Origin: Anthonomus grandis grandis
Taxonomy: Eukaryota; Arthropoda; Insecta; Coleoptera; Curculionidae
Direction: 5' to 3'
Length of the DNA stretch: 64,000 nucleotides
Assembly: GCF_022605725.1 (NCBI RefSeq)
Contig: NC_065552.1
Coordinates: forward strand, 32,747,879 to 32,811,878
Shown here: positions 10,777-22,700 of the stretch, one piece after another
Position numbering within the stretch: position 1 is the stretch's first letter
Layout of the letters: each line of letters starts with the position of its first letter
The notes under the pieces: model-generated
What the model saw: only the letters and a program-made list of their open reading frames with translations
Database searches by the model: none
What the model was told of the DNA's origin: nothing
Translations under genes and position numbers: made by a program

Positions 10777-13700
10777 GTGCGAATAATAAATTACTGCAAC
10801 GTTAATATGTCGCAATTTATTACAATACAGGAACACAGTATTATTGTAACACAGAAAGGCAAGACAAATCCAGCCAAACAAGAAGGAAAGTATTTAAAGA
10901 AATTTAACCAGAAATATTTAGATCAATACAAAAGGTTTGTGTATTCTGAAAAAGAAGATGGCGTATACTGCAAGTTTTGTGCACTTTATTCAAAAAGAGA
11001 GGTAGGCCACACAAGCCGACAAGAGGTAGGGACGTTATGTAAGAACGCATTTTGCTCATGGAAAAAATGCATGAAAAGGCTGAATATCACAAACAAGCAG
11101 TTTTAAAAAATTTAAATTTTTAAAAAATCATGGAAAATGTTCAACAATCAGTAGATAAAATGGTTTTTTCAAACCGCGAAATACAAGTAAAAGAAAATAG
11201 ATTAAGACTAACTCCAATTATAAGTACAATTAGCGGTCGCAATGGCCTTCCACTAAGGGCGAATAAAGATTATGGTCCATTAAATACAGTTAATGTTTCT
11301 GATGTAACTCCTGGAGAGGGTAACTTTCGGGCTTTACTAAAACTACGAATTGACGCAGGACATCTTATTTTAAAAAATCATTTTAAAAACCAAATTATAT
11401 CTGCATATAATAATAATATTTAAAAAAAAGTGATTTCTGATGTAGAGAGTGCAACTTTTTTTCCGTGTTGGCAGACGAAACTACTGATGTCGCAAAAATA
11501 GAGCAATTTGCACGTGGTGTAAGGTACTTAAAAAATAAAACTGTAGAAGAGCCTTTTTTACAATTTGTGTCTGTTATGTCCACTACAGGTGAAAACCTAG
11601 GCAATGTAATAATTAATAAACTTGTTAGTTATGGTTTAGATATTAATAATCTTCGAGGCCAGGGTAACGATGGTGTAGCTGCCAAGAGTGGTCGCTTTAA
11701 TGACGTCTGGCATCCAAGCATTAATAAAAAAATCATAATATCCTACGGCACTATATGTGTATTGCGTATCACATTCTCTAAGCCTAGCAATTTTCCAACG
11801 CATGAACTGTACAACCTATAAGAAATTGAATGAGAATCATCGAAAGTGCTTACAACTTTTTTAACTCGTCAAAATGTATTAACCCAAAAAATTGATAATC
11901 TACCAAGTTATTTGAAAACACGCAGCGATAGGCTTATAAGCAACTGTGTCCCATCAGATGGGTTCAGCGGTGGTATTTAAATGTAATAAAAGAACTTTTT
12001 ACGCCCTTCCCAAGTAACATTTTCTCAAGCAGTTGGTTTTTAAAGTTGTCTTTTAGCCGCACCGAGGTTCTGCAATAGTCATTGGCTTGCTTGATGGAAC
12101 TATTTAGGTCAAATTTTGTGCTCATAGGAACTAGGAACCTTAGGTAAATTAAAAATCTAATTAGTTCTAGTCAAGTGTCAACAATAACGTTGTTATGGCC
12201 ATAAACGAGGGCTTGATGCACTTGATGGTTTTGAGATAATAAGGTTTTGGAGAGGTTATATTTCAGCATTAATTTGGCAATCAAAATTCCAATATAGAAC
12301 GATTTTAGCATTAAAATTACCTAATCAGAACCATATGGTCTTGAATCAATTGCCTAACTATTTGGCACTTTATACGGCCTATTCCGGAAAATATAGCATT
12401 TTTTAACACCTAAAGGACTTGGATAATAAGATAACTTTATGGAATAAGGTTTAACCAACTAGTCACAATAAAACACAGTTTGCGGACGGTTGTTATAATT
12501 CGTTGGAAATTTCGCTTCACTTTTCTTTTAAAATTACCACTTCTTACAATTTTGTGCCAAGACATCCCTGTATGCAATTTGAACGATAAAAAAACACACT
12601 TTTATTTTCACAGTAACTGGAACCACCAAAATCAAACGCAAACTGAATTGCAATAAAGAAGGCTCAAGAAATCCCGCGTAGTAATAAATAATGCCAATAG
12701 ATCCTACAAAATGCCTAAAAGCCATTTATTGAAATTCGCCCAGACTTTGCCAGCTAATTGGTTATTAAAAGTGGCCTATAATTCCTGGAAGATGATAGTA
12801 AGCCCTGTTTTAACTTTTTTTAAAACCCACTGGCATTTTTCTAAGCCTTTTGTCCTACGACATAGCTTTTGATACTTACTTAAGTTATTATAGCAGGTTA
12901 AAAGCATATCCTGCTAGGCGTCCATTTTGAAGAAAAAATGTAATTCTTCCATTTTTATAAGCTATTCAAATACAGGCAAAAATAATGTAATATGTAAACA
13001 ATTTAGATAATATATAAAGACACTGGAGCATTTAAGTACATATTATCACTGAAGCATCTCAGAAATAAAAATATATTAATTTTTTTATTGGCACTGAATA
13101 ACATTTAATTTGTAAGATATCAAAGGCGCGCGTGTTTTACAGTTAAATTACACCCAACTTTTTCAAGAAACTGGTGTGCGCAATGAAAATCGGTCATCTA
13201 TTCCAGTATAATATATTTTTTTCTAAAATAAAGTCATACTTCAAATGTCGCCATTGCTTTTTATTTTGGCGTTGTCTTATTTTTACTCTGGCTGTATCAT
13301 ATTTAAAACTAAAAGGTCAGATTTTTATACTTCGGTATCTCTGATATACCATATTTAAAATTAAATGGCAAAATTTTAATACTTCAATATGTATCTGAAA
13401 TGCCAAAATCCGGCGAACAGGCCAAACTATATAACCACCTAAAAGTCTAAAAGGACTTTGCTAAAGGGTTGTAAACAGGTAGGCGTAAAAGCTTTCAGGT
13501 TCTACACAGGTTACTTTTAGGCATCTTCAGGTTCGATAAAGGTTATTTCTATTAGCTATATAGGTTCTGTGATATGCGATCTGGTTTCAAATTGGCCAGG
13601 GCCTATTGGCAACGACAACCTCTTTAGGGCTGGGCCTTTTTTTACTACAGGAGGTTATGCGGGCTAATAAATAACGTTGTTTGTGCTTAATGGCATAATC

Positions 13701-14345
13701 AATAATTTTTCTTAAACAGGTTCTAGGAGTTATTTATAACCTTTTTAGAACCTAAATTGTTACTTGGGTTAGTAGTACTTGAAGAAATATTTGAGTGGCA
13801 TGAAAAAGACGCATCATCTGGGGCAAAATTGTTGCTTAACACTCTAGCTTCTACAGAATTAATAATTACCCGTTTAGTAGCAGAAGCGATTTTCGCCTTT
13901 ACGCTTTCATTATCTAAAATTCTTCAGTCAAAAAATATTGATTTTTTCGTTCAGATGTGTCATTTCCTAGTATTTTTAAGGAAGCACAGAAGACTATAGA
14001 AGAAAATTTTCAAGGTGAGTTGAAAAAGCCAATGTTAGCAAAATCTCAAAGAAATAAAGCAAATTATGAAGCCGAAACACCGCAAGACTACTATAAAGTT
14101 TATATATTTATTCCATTTTAGATGATACTATTACTCAATTACAAGATAGGTTTCTTAAATATAAGGATATTTTAATATCTTTTAACTTCCTTATCCCTGC
14201 GCAAAACAAAATCGCTAATGACGAGCTCCAGCGATTTGATCGTTTAGTGGAATTCTACAAAGTTGATTTAGGTAATCCTGGTTCGTCAATAACGTCTGCG
14301 GAATTTAAACTTTGGTACCGACATCACAGTGGTCAATCTTCGGAA
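10777..14345 (+). pseudogene. hAT transposase relic, ZMYM1/DUF4371-like
   Basis: Plus-strand fragments read in order as a hAT transposase of the zinc-finger MYM-type protein 1 group. The N-terminal TTF-type zinc finger segment is YSEKEDGVYCKFCALYSK (about 10940). The DUF4371 part contains GLPLRANKDYG. The catalytic RNase-H-like region has SVLADETTDVAKIEQFARG (from 11464) and GQGNDGVAAKSGRFNDV (about 11660). A frameshifted YVYCVSHSLSLAI follows near 11760. The frame is then lost at an insertion (12009-13768) and resumes with VVLEEIFEWHEKDASSGAK and a C-terminal segment around 14115-14345 (TQLQDRFLKYKDIL). Multiple frameshifts and stops show it is inactive. The dimerisation domain is incomplete. 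Confidence 0.78.
12009..13768. mobile_element. Unclassified non-autonomous element inserted in the hAT relic
   Basis: The element is about 1.76 kb, bounded by a perfect 11-bp inverted repeat, CCCAAGTAACA at 12009-12019 and TGTTACTTGGG at 13758-13768. hAT coding sequence resumes at the very next bases (LVVLEEIFEWH), which fixes the right edge. No transposase is encoded. A clear target-site duplication was not recognised (flanks end ..CCCTT and begin TTAGT). GGTTCT-rich short repeats occur near the right end. Superfamily unknown. Confidence 0.6.
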
Positions 14346-14565
14346 ATTAGCAAGAAAAATGATTGGTGAGGATTATTTGGCATAAAATAATAATACATGA
14401 TTGCAACAACTTTTGTATGATAACTTAATAAAAATTAATATCCAAATAATAAAAGAATATACAGGATGTTTTAAAAAATAAAATGTTTAATTTTTTATTT
14501 TCACAAAATAGTTTTTTTTAGTTTCAAATTAATTTGAAGTCATTTAAAGTCATAATATGTATATA

Positions 14566-15037
14566 CAGTGTGGTTCGTTATTTGGCTGGCTAACATTTTT
14601 ATTTAAAAATATAGATTTCGTTTTAATTTGAAAGGTTTTTAATTTTTTATTCTATTGAAGAATCTCGTAGCAAAAAATCAATTGAACGACGCGATTTTAA
14701 GTGTTTTTTTTTGTAATTCCTCTTATGCCATTATTTTGCATTTTAATAAGCTATTTTTAATATTTTGTTATGCAAACTCTATATATTTGAAATAAGGAAT
14801 AATTTGCAGGAATAACTGCATAATATATTTTTAATCAAAAGACTAAAAATACATTATGCAGGGTATTCCATTAAAAAAAAACTTCATATTTTAATATATT
14901 GAAATCGCAACGTTCAATTGTTTTTTTTAAATAGAAAAAAATCAAAAAAAATTAAAAAACTTTTTAATTTGAACCAAGGGTCTATCTTTTTAAACAAACA
15001 AGAAAGCCATTGTATGAAATATAACGAATCACCCCTG
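14566..15037. mobile_element. MITE with TACAG-type inverted ends
   Basis: The ends are CAGTGTGGTTCGTTAT (from 14566) and, inverted, ATAACGAATCACCCCTG (to 15037), flanked by TA at 14564-14565 and 15038-15039. The 472-bp interior is AT-rich and non-coding. TA duplication and end sequence fit a mariner-derived MITE. Confidence 0.7.
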
Positions 15038-15734
15038 TACATTCGAAACAAAATAATAAAGGTTGATAATATTTAAAAAAGCTTGTGTCAGTATGTATAC
15101 GTAAGTTTATAAATACAAATTAAATTATTGAAGTATTATATGTTTAATAAACATTAATTTACTTGACAATTAACATAAATTAAAAACGGTACCACAAAGG
15201 AGAAGCCTAATAAAAACTTATAATTTCGTCAAAACTCTAAACATGTATCAAATTTTAGAACAACCGGACAACTAGAAGTTATACTCAAAATTCACATTCT
15301 ATATTTGAATAAAAAGCAACCATTTTCAATGCGCCATATTGATTTTTTTAAATATCGTAATCCTAAACACGTACCAAATTTCAATTCAAAACAATCGGTC
15401 AGATAGAAGTTAAAATCGAATTCTTAGAGTTATTACATACACATTGTAGAATTCTAATTATTGATTAGTCTGCACCTAAAAAATTTTGCAAATTATAAAG
15501 ACGCACCTGGACGGCAAATTTTTACCTATATATGGAAAAATTCTCTAATAATGTTTCTATCAACTAAATTTTTTATAATAAATCTATTTTAATATATTTT
15601 AAAATAAAACCTGGTAAAACTTTTTTTGCTATTAAAAAGAAAATAAAATTATATATAGTTTAAATACATTTTTCGAACTTTCTATTTTTTTCTCTATTTT
15701 CTCTAATTTGAATGAATTGACTACAGCGGCTTAC
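15038..15734. other. AT-rich non-coding stretch
   Basis: Nothing coding or repeat-like could be supported here, apart from a general resemblance to AT-rich intergenic DNA. Confidence 0.5.
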
Positions 15735-16859
15735 GGGTACTCTGAAACTTATTTTAAAACAGCGTGATATCACTTTTAATAAATGAAACAAAACCACAAC
15801 TAATTGGAATAGCTATAAAGAGCTTCGGAACTTTGCCCTAGCATCCGTAAAGCGAGAAAAAGCTGCTTACATGAAATACGTTTCTTATCGAGATACCATA
15901 ACTATATGGAAACGTTTAAAGATAGCTTACAGGGTCAAAGCCGAAATTGCCTGTAGAGCTACCAGATTCTGACAAGATAAATGACTATTTTTTTATCAAT
16001 ATTCAAATAGAATGGAGCTGATTCGGGTCTTATAGATTTTTTTGAGTCAAATAGACGTGATTCCACTGCTTTTTACTTTTCGTTACCTACTCAGGCAGAG
16101 ATACACAGAGGCATTGACGAGTTAAAGTAAAATGCGCCGAGTATTGACGACATGATACTTTTTAAGGTAAAGGTTAGCATCCCTATTCTATTCGGGACCT
16201 CTATTCATTTTGGGACCTCTGTTATTTCTATTATACACCTTTGAAATAAATAAAACAACTAGATACTCTTAAATACAGTCTTATGTGGATGACACACGAG
16301 TGTTATACACCTTTAATTCTAAACATTATAATGATGCAGAAACTGAAATAAACAGTGACTTATCCAACATTTGTCAGTATAGTAGAAAGCATGAACTGAG
16401 GTTAAATACTGATAAAACCAAGGTCTTGCTCTTTACATCAAGCCCCAACTCAGAGCTTCTCAGGGCATACATTCATTTTGAGATGGAGGATCAGCAGCTT
16501 GTCTACTCGAACACAGCTAAATTGGGAATTGTTTATGACACAAGGCTTAGGTTTGAGGATCATATTTCAACACTGAGTAATAGAACATATGTAAGTTTAA
16601 AAGTTTTATACGCAAACAAACATATTTTGAACTTTAAAGTGCGTAAAAAATTATGTGAAACATGTTTTATTAAAATTGACTTACGGTTTAACTCTCTTTT
16701 ATCCATGTCTTATTCAGGTTGAAAAAATGAGGCTTCAAAGGATGCAAAATAATTGCTGTCATTTTATCTATGGACTCAAGAAATTTGACTACATTTCATC
16801 AAAGATACAACAGTTGAATTGGGCATTGGCTGAATGTCGAGAATTTGTTTAAGTATATA

Positions 16860-18428
16860 CAGTAGTGGAAAAATGTAGAGCAACATTTAATAAGTGCTAA
16901 AATAAAATATTAGATGATGACTTTTAGCATAAAATGTCTGTAAATAAAAACATATGGTACTAATAAATGGTTTGCCAATAAAAACTGTCTTTCTCTGAAA
17001 AATTCTTATCTCGTTTTACCAAGGGATACAAAAAAGAATACTTCAGAGTGGAAAAAAGTAAAGCAACATTTTTGAAATATTTCTCAAATCATGCAAAATA
17101 TTTCACTTAGTGTTAGTTTAAACTGATTAGTTGACGGTATTTGGCTGCTTAAGATGCCTCGCGGTAAACATTTATCTGTCAATATTAAAAATAGAATTGT
17201 TGATTTATACAAAAGTAGTCAAAAGCAGATTGCTTTTGCAAAGACATATAGGTTACATAGATCTATTGTGTCTCGTATAATTAAGCAGTTTCATATAAAT
17301 AGTGATTTATCTGTTAAGAAAAAGTCAGGGAGACGTAGAAAAATCACTCCATATACCGATAAACAAATTATCAAAATTGCTAAAAATGAGCCTTTTCTGG
17401 GATCCAATAAGATAAAGCACCGCATATCCGAAGAGCTTGGAGTAAACGTGACTTCGAGGACGGTGAGAAATAGACTATTAGAGGCCAAGTTATTTGCCAG
17501 AAGACCTGCCAAAAAACCGCTGCTATCAAAAAAAAAATAGACGTTCCCGTTTAAGTTTTGCCAAAACGCATCTAACATTATACAGAGCATGATTGGAAAA
17601 AGGTAATCTGGAGCGATGAATCCAAGTTTTGTTTGTTCAAAAGTGATGGAATTGTGTATGCTAGACGCCCTGTCAATGAAAGACTCAACCCCAAGTATAC
17701 TTGTCCAACAGTGAAACATGGTGGTGGAGCACTAATGGTTTGGGGATGCTTTTCGGGCTATGGTATGGGCCCCCTATATAAAATAGAAGGTATAATGGAC
17801 CGGTTTCAATATAAGGACATATTAGAGAGCCAAATGATTCCATATGCTGATGATACTATGCCTTTAAGACATTTATTTCAACAGGACAACGATCCCAAGC
17901 ATTCTTCTCGGTTCGTAAAAGCTTGGTTCAGAAAGTAAAACATTAATGTAATGGAATGGCCTTCACAATCCCCTGATCTCAATCCAATTGAGAATCTGTG
18001 GGACATTATAGATTCCAAAATCAGAGGAAAATCTTATAAAAATCAGCAAGAATTGTTTGAAGCATTGAAGGAAGCATGGGTGAATATGGATCCAGGGATT
18101 ATTTCTAAGCTAATAAGATCTATGCCGAAACGTTGTGAACATGTAATTAAGAATAACGGGTACTTTACAAAATATTAACTTATGTTTTTTTTTATTTATT
18201 AGAAATGAAATAAAAACGAATATTAAAAAATGTTGCTTTACTTTTTTCCACCTAAAAAATAATTTTTTAATACAAAAATACTAAGGACAAGGAAACATGT
18301 TTTTTTTTCTTAATATTAAATTGCTTGTGTAATAATAAATAACTGGAGTTAATTTTACTTCTGGTTTACATTCACTGCTTAAAAAAATAAAGTATTTTCA
18401 AATGTTGCTCTACTTTTTTCCACTACTG
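16860..18428 (+). mobile_element. Tc1 element 1, with IR/DR-type ends
   Basis: The element is 1569 bp, flanked by TA (16858-16859 and 18429-18430). The outer ends are CAGTAGTGGAAAAATGTAGA and its inverse. A second copy of the same word lies inside each end (about 17046-17072 and 18227-18252). This is the two-site inverted repeat/direct repeat arrangement known from Sleeping Beauty-type Tc1 elements. It encodes the transposase at 17154-18178 and sits inside LINE coding sequence. Confidence 0.9.
17154..18178 (+). pseudogene. Tc1 transposase, DD34E type, broken
   Basis: Starts MPRGKHLSVN, a common Tc1 N-terminus. The paired-like HTH (residues about 5-50) is followed by a GRRRK box and a second HTH (about 75-115). 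A one-base change in the A-run at about 17530 and another near 17580 shift the frame. The catalytic half contains VIWSDESKF (D1), the Gly-rich box VKHGGGALMVWGCFSGYG, FQQDNDPKH (D2) and SPDLNPIENLW (E). There are 34 residues between D2 and E if the in-frame TAA at 17936-17938 is counted as one codon. All catalytic residues are retained. Two small frameshifts and one stop inactivate this copy. Confidence 0.9.
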
Positions 18429-18920
18429 TATTTAGGGATGAGACCCATCAGCGCTCTTTGAGAGTTAGAAATGAGTTACTAATTATGCCACAACATACTA
18501 CTGCATTATTTCAGAGAAGTTTTTCGTTCATAGCTGTGTTATTATATAATAATTTTTATAATTATTTTCATATTTCTAATTCTATCTCAATTTTCCGAAA
18601 AAAATATAAAAAATGTGTTTTATGAAAATTTATTGTTGGCTTTTTTCCAGTTGGACTAAGATTACAGTTTTACATAGCACATTACAAAATTTATTGTTCA
18701 ACTTTTAGTGGATTGTAGTAATAATTATTGTATAGGAGGGCGTACTAGTATTTATTTATTTTTTCTTATAGAGATTTAATAAATGCGTGTATAATTTAAG
18801 GGTTAATTTAAGATTACCGGTTTAGTGACTAAACAAGCTAGAACTCGCCCTTTAAGATTTAATAATGTAATAGTGTTATTATTCTTAATAAAGACATCAT
18901 TTATTTATTTATTTATTTAT

Positions 18921-19755
18921 ACTAAAAAATCTTTCTATACCGAATATTATGCCAAAATCTGATATGCTTTTTAAACAATAAGGAAAAATAGAAAATTAAA
19001 TTGTAACTTTGACAGCAAACTATCAAATTTTGGACTAAGACATGTTTGAGTCAATTCAAATATTTTGGTCTGTAGTATCTCCAGTTTTGAGATTTCCCAA
19101 CCTTTCGCAGACACCCTGTATGAAGATAGCGCAATGCCTAATAGTTTACGTTTTGGTTCATTTGTTAGTTACATAGTTAGTATTATAGTTAGTTATATAT
19201 TTAAAAAAATATTACAATTATGCCTATCAACTTGTAAAAAATTAATCATTTATCACTACAATATTATCAAAACCTAATCCACCATTCGAAATGTATCCTT
19301 CCAATACGGCAAAATTCTTACGCAATCTAAAATAATATTCCCACATTGAAAAGGAGCAACATCTCGGTTCGCAGTTGGTTATGTGACCGCGTCAGCAGAC
19401 CAGCGATAGCGTGACTTCGAAACTGGTTTCGAGGGCAACTTTGGGGGCTGGGGGGGCACCGAGGGGGAGACCGAAGCCCGATTCACGCCGCCAAATTGTC
19501 GAAAAATCTATACAGAACTTGCCGTCTCGGTCGGTTGGGTTGGAAGCACCGAGCAAACAACCTATTTATGTTACGATGACGGCATCCACACTGATTGTTT
19601 AAGCAAATATTTTGATAATGAAAACGGTTTGTACCGGCCAGACGTTCTTTTTATGCTTCTCATTTTTAGACTACTGTCTTGATTTTGGTTTTTGGCTACC
19701 ATAAAATGGAATATTGATACTTAATAGAGGTATATCCATTTTAATATCTATATCA
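18921..19755. other. Non-coding, MITE remnant and GC-richer patch
   Basis: GACACCCTGTATG near 19108 is a mariner-type right end without a visible partner. A G-rich patch at 19380-19600 carries a short ORF (19411-19602) with no recognisable domain. No gene is supported. Confidence 0.4.
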
Positions 19756-22700
19756 AGTCTTACAAAAATTTAAGCGTAGTAAAAAATCTCAAGATTGGGA
19801 CCGATACAAAGAACTGCATAAATTTATAGTTTCTGTACTGAAATCCGAAAAAAGGCCTATCTCAAATTTATTTCTGGACAGAACAACATAAAAACTCCTG
19901 TTCAGCATTAAGATCGTTAAACGTCCTAAACTAAAATGATAGCAAGTTACCTCCTAATTTAACAGATCCAAATTTAATAAACTAGCACTTTTCTCAATTT
20001 TTTAACAACAGATCTATTGGCTGTGACGAAGCTATAGAATTTTACGAAAACAAGAAATTCAGCGCATCGAAAAAATTTAAACTTTCCATGTGTTCTTTCC
20101 ACAGATAAAATCAACTCATCTATGTTAAAATATTTTAGTGCATTTATTGATCCTTACATAATAAATATTATAACAGTTGCATAGAACAACATTCTTTTCC
20201 TCAAAGTTGGAAAACTGCAATAGGAATACCTTTACCAAAATCAAAAAAACCAGAGACTAAAGGTCTCTGCGCATTATAGCAATTTTATCTGCCATTTCTA
20301 AAATAATGGAGAAAATTTTATATAGCCAGATGCACTCATATTTAAATGATAATGGTATGATGATCTCAGAATTGCAAAACGGGTTTCGTAAGAGATTTTC
20401 CGCATCCTCCGCCTTGGCTGTGGTAACTGATGATATAATTGAGGCGTTAGATCATAAAAGTATACTCCAAGGCGTTTGACACTATAAATCATCGACTCTT
20501 GTTGGCAAAGCTAAGATATTACGGTTTTGACGTCGATTCGCTGTCACTCATTGCATCGTATTTCTCAAACAGGTCACAAAAACTGTTCATTAATGGTGTG
20601 TACTTGGAGTCTAGTGCCATACTAACAGGAGTACTTCAGGGCTCTATCCTTGGTCCCCTCTTCTTTATCATTCACACGTCTGAACTTATAAGCTCTCTTC
20701 ATGTCGGAGAGATACAAGCTTTTGCTGACGATACCCAAATGAAACTATTAATCATGAACTAAACAACCTAAAAGATCTCTCCAAAAAAACACGGTCTTCA
20801 ATTGAATCCATCAAAATTAAAACTTTACTATTAAAAAAATAACAATAAAATCGAAATAAACGATCGAATATCACCATTTTGTAATTCTGCTTGTAATCTG
20901 GGTATTATACTTGATTGTCAGCTTAATTTTTCCGATTTCATGTTAAGCAACTTCTACAAGGGTCATATATATCGCTTAAACAACTATTTTCCAAACAGAA
21001 ACCTTTTATTTTTATTTATACCAAGTTAATGGCATTGTTATGTGAAACTCTTATACTTTCCCATTTTAACTATGCTGATTTTATTTATGGCCCTTTTCTT
21101 CGACAAGCGGAATAATATCGTATTCAACAGGTGCAAAATATATGTATTCGTCTAATTTTTTATTTAAGAAAATCGGATCACGTATCACATAAAATTAATG
21201 AGTTCCACTGGTTAAATATGTCTAACCGTAGAACTCGACATTTGGGTGTTTTTATGCGTGGTTTAATTACTAATTCAAAATTCATATTTAAATCTCTAAA
21301 AAATTAATTTGAAACAAAATCTCTAAAAATATATGGTGTTTAGAAGGGATCGAAACTATGAAACCCTCAATTGTGAACGAGGTGGTGGCGTCCTTCTCGC
21401 AGTTAATTCTTGCTACTCGGCCAAGGTTGTAGAGGGTAGTTCTACAAATGTCTTCGAGGATCTCTGGGTGCACTGTTCGAGTCATGGTGGTAATTTACTA
21501 ATTGGTGTCGTCTACTTTCCATCTCAGTCTGGTTTTGATGCCTATAAGATCCTCTGTGCGACAGCCGAAAAAGTTTGGCGAAACAATCGAAATGTAAATA
21601 TCATAATATTTGGAGACTTCAATTTACCCAATATACCATGGGAAATTGACAATGAAGATATGGTTTCGAAGAACTTTAACTCTGCAGAGGATGAGAAACA
21701 AATTTATATTTGGAAATGATTCAGGTCAACTTTATCAAGAACCATATGGGTAAACTTTTGGATCTGATCTTTACAGACACGCCCCACAACATCAAGGTAT
21801 CTCTTGTCGATCAAGCATTGTGTAGGTTTGATTGCTATCATCCAGCTTTGGAAATGCACGTTATCATGGGAAATATCCATTTATTTGAGCGTGCAAATTA
21901 TCAGGAAGTTACTCAATGTTTTGCTTCAGTCGATTGGGATCAAGTGTTTCATCGTAATAGTGTTGATGTTGAAATGGTGGATGAATTTTATAAGCATATA
22001 ACATTTGTTGTTGATAGGTTTGTGCTCAGCAAGACTATTGAGCACGAAAAGTTTCCATTATGGTACAGTCAAGAACTGAAAAAGAAAATTGCTTATAAGA
22101 ACAGGCTTCATAGAAAATATAAAAGGTCAGGTCTACAAGGGGATTGCGATAATTATTCTGCGGTTATATTAGAGACAAAGTACCTCATGGATTTGTCTTA
22201 CCTTCTCTTTGTCACTAATACAGAACAAATGATACCAGATAATATGAAGTATTTTTGGTCCTATGTTAACAATCTGCGTAAAGATAAAGGAATACAAGGG
22301 GATGACTATGGAGACTCCCGAGGAAGTATCTGAGGGTTTTGCTGACCATTTTGAATCCTGCTAATCGAATTTTTCTAACAAATGCATTACATCTGTTCCA
22401 GAAAATCTGGTGTCGGTTCTTTCATATTTTTAGCAATGAAGAAATACTGGACAAACTTAACTCATTGGATGCCAATAAAGGATCAGGACCTGATGGAATC
22501 TCACCAGGTGTTTATCAAAAACTGTTCATCTGTGTTGGTTGAGCCTTTTCGGTTAATTTTTCAGAGGTCATTTGATACATCTTCATTTCCCACGTATTGG
22601 AAGCTGTCAGTTCTATTCCCTATTTTTAAAAGTGGACGCAAAACTGAGATTGGAAATTATAGGGGTGTTTTTTTTCTTTCAGTTTTCTCACACCTTCAAA

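Larger units (their letters stand above)
15735..18920 (+). mobile_element. 5'-truncated LINE split by a Tc1 element
   Basis: Plus-strand APE-type LINE. The region between endonuclease and RT is visible from about 15790 (WNSYKELRNFALASVKREK, then LPVELPDSDKIND). Much of RT is deleted. It resumes with ILGPLLFLLYTFEIN and SYVDDTRVLYTF at 16210-16310, where the polymerase box reads YVDD instead of the more usual FADD/YADD. The C-terminal part runs 16320-16855 (LRLNTDKTKVLLF; KLGIVYDTRLRFEDHI). A Tc1 transposon occupies 16860-18428, and the LINE continues after it with FRDETHQRSLRVRNELL. The 3' UTR contains GCTAGAACTCGCCC (about 18839) and ends in (TTTA)n at 18900-18920. Stops and gaps mark it as dead. 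Confidence 0.78.

Noticed and set aside
17291..17719. 142-codon minus-strand ORF
   Set aside because: Antisense shadow of Tc1 transposase 1.
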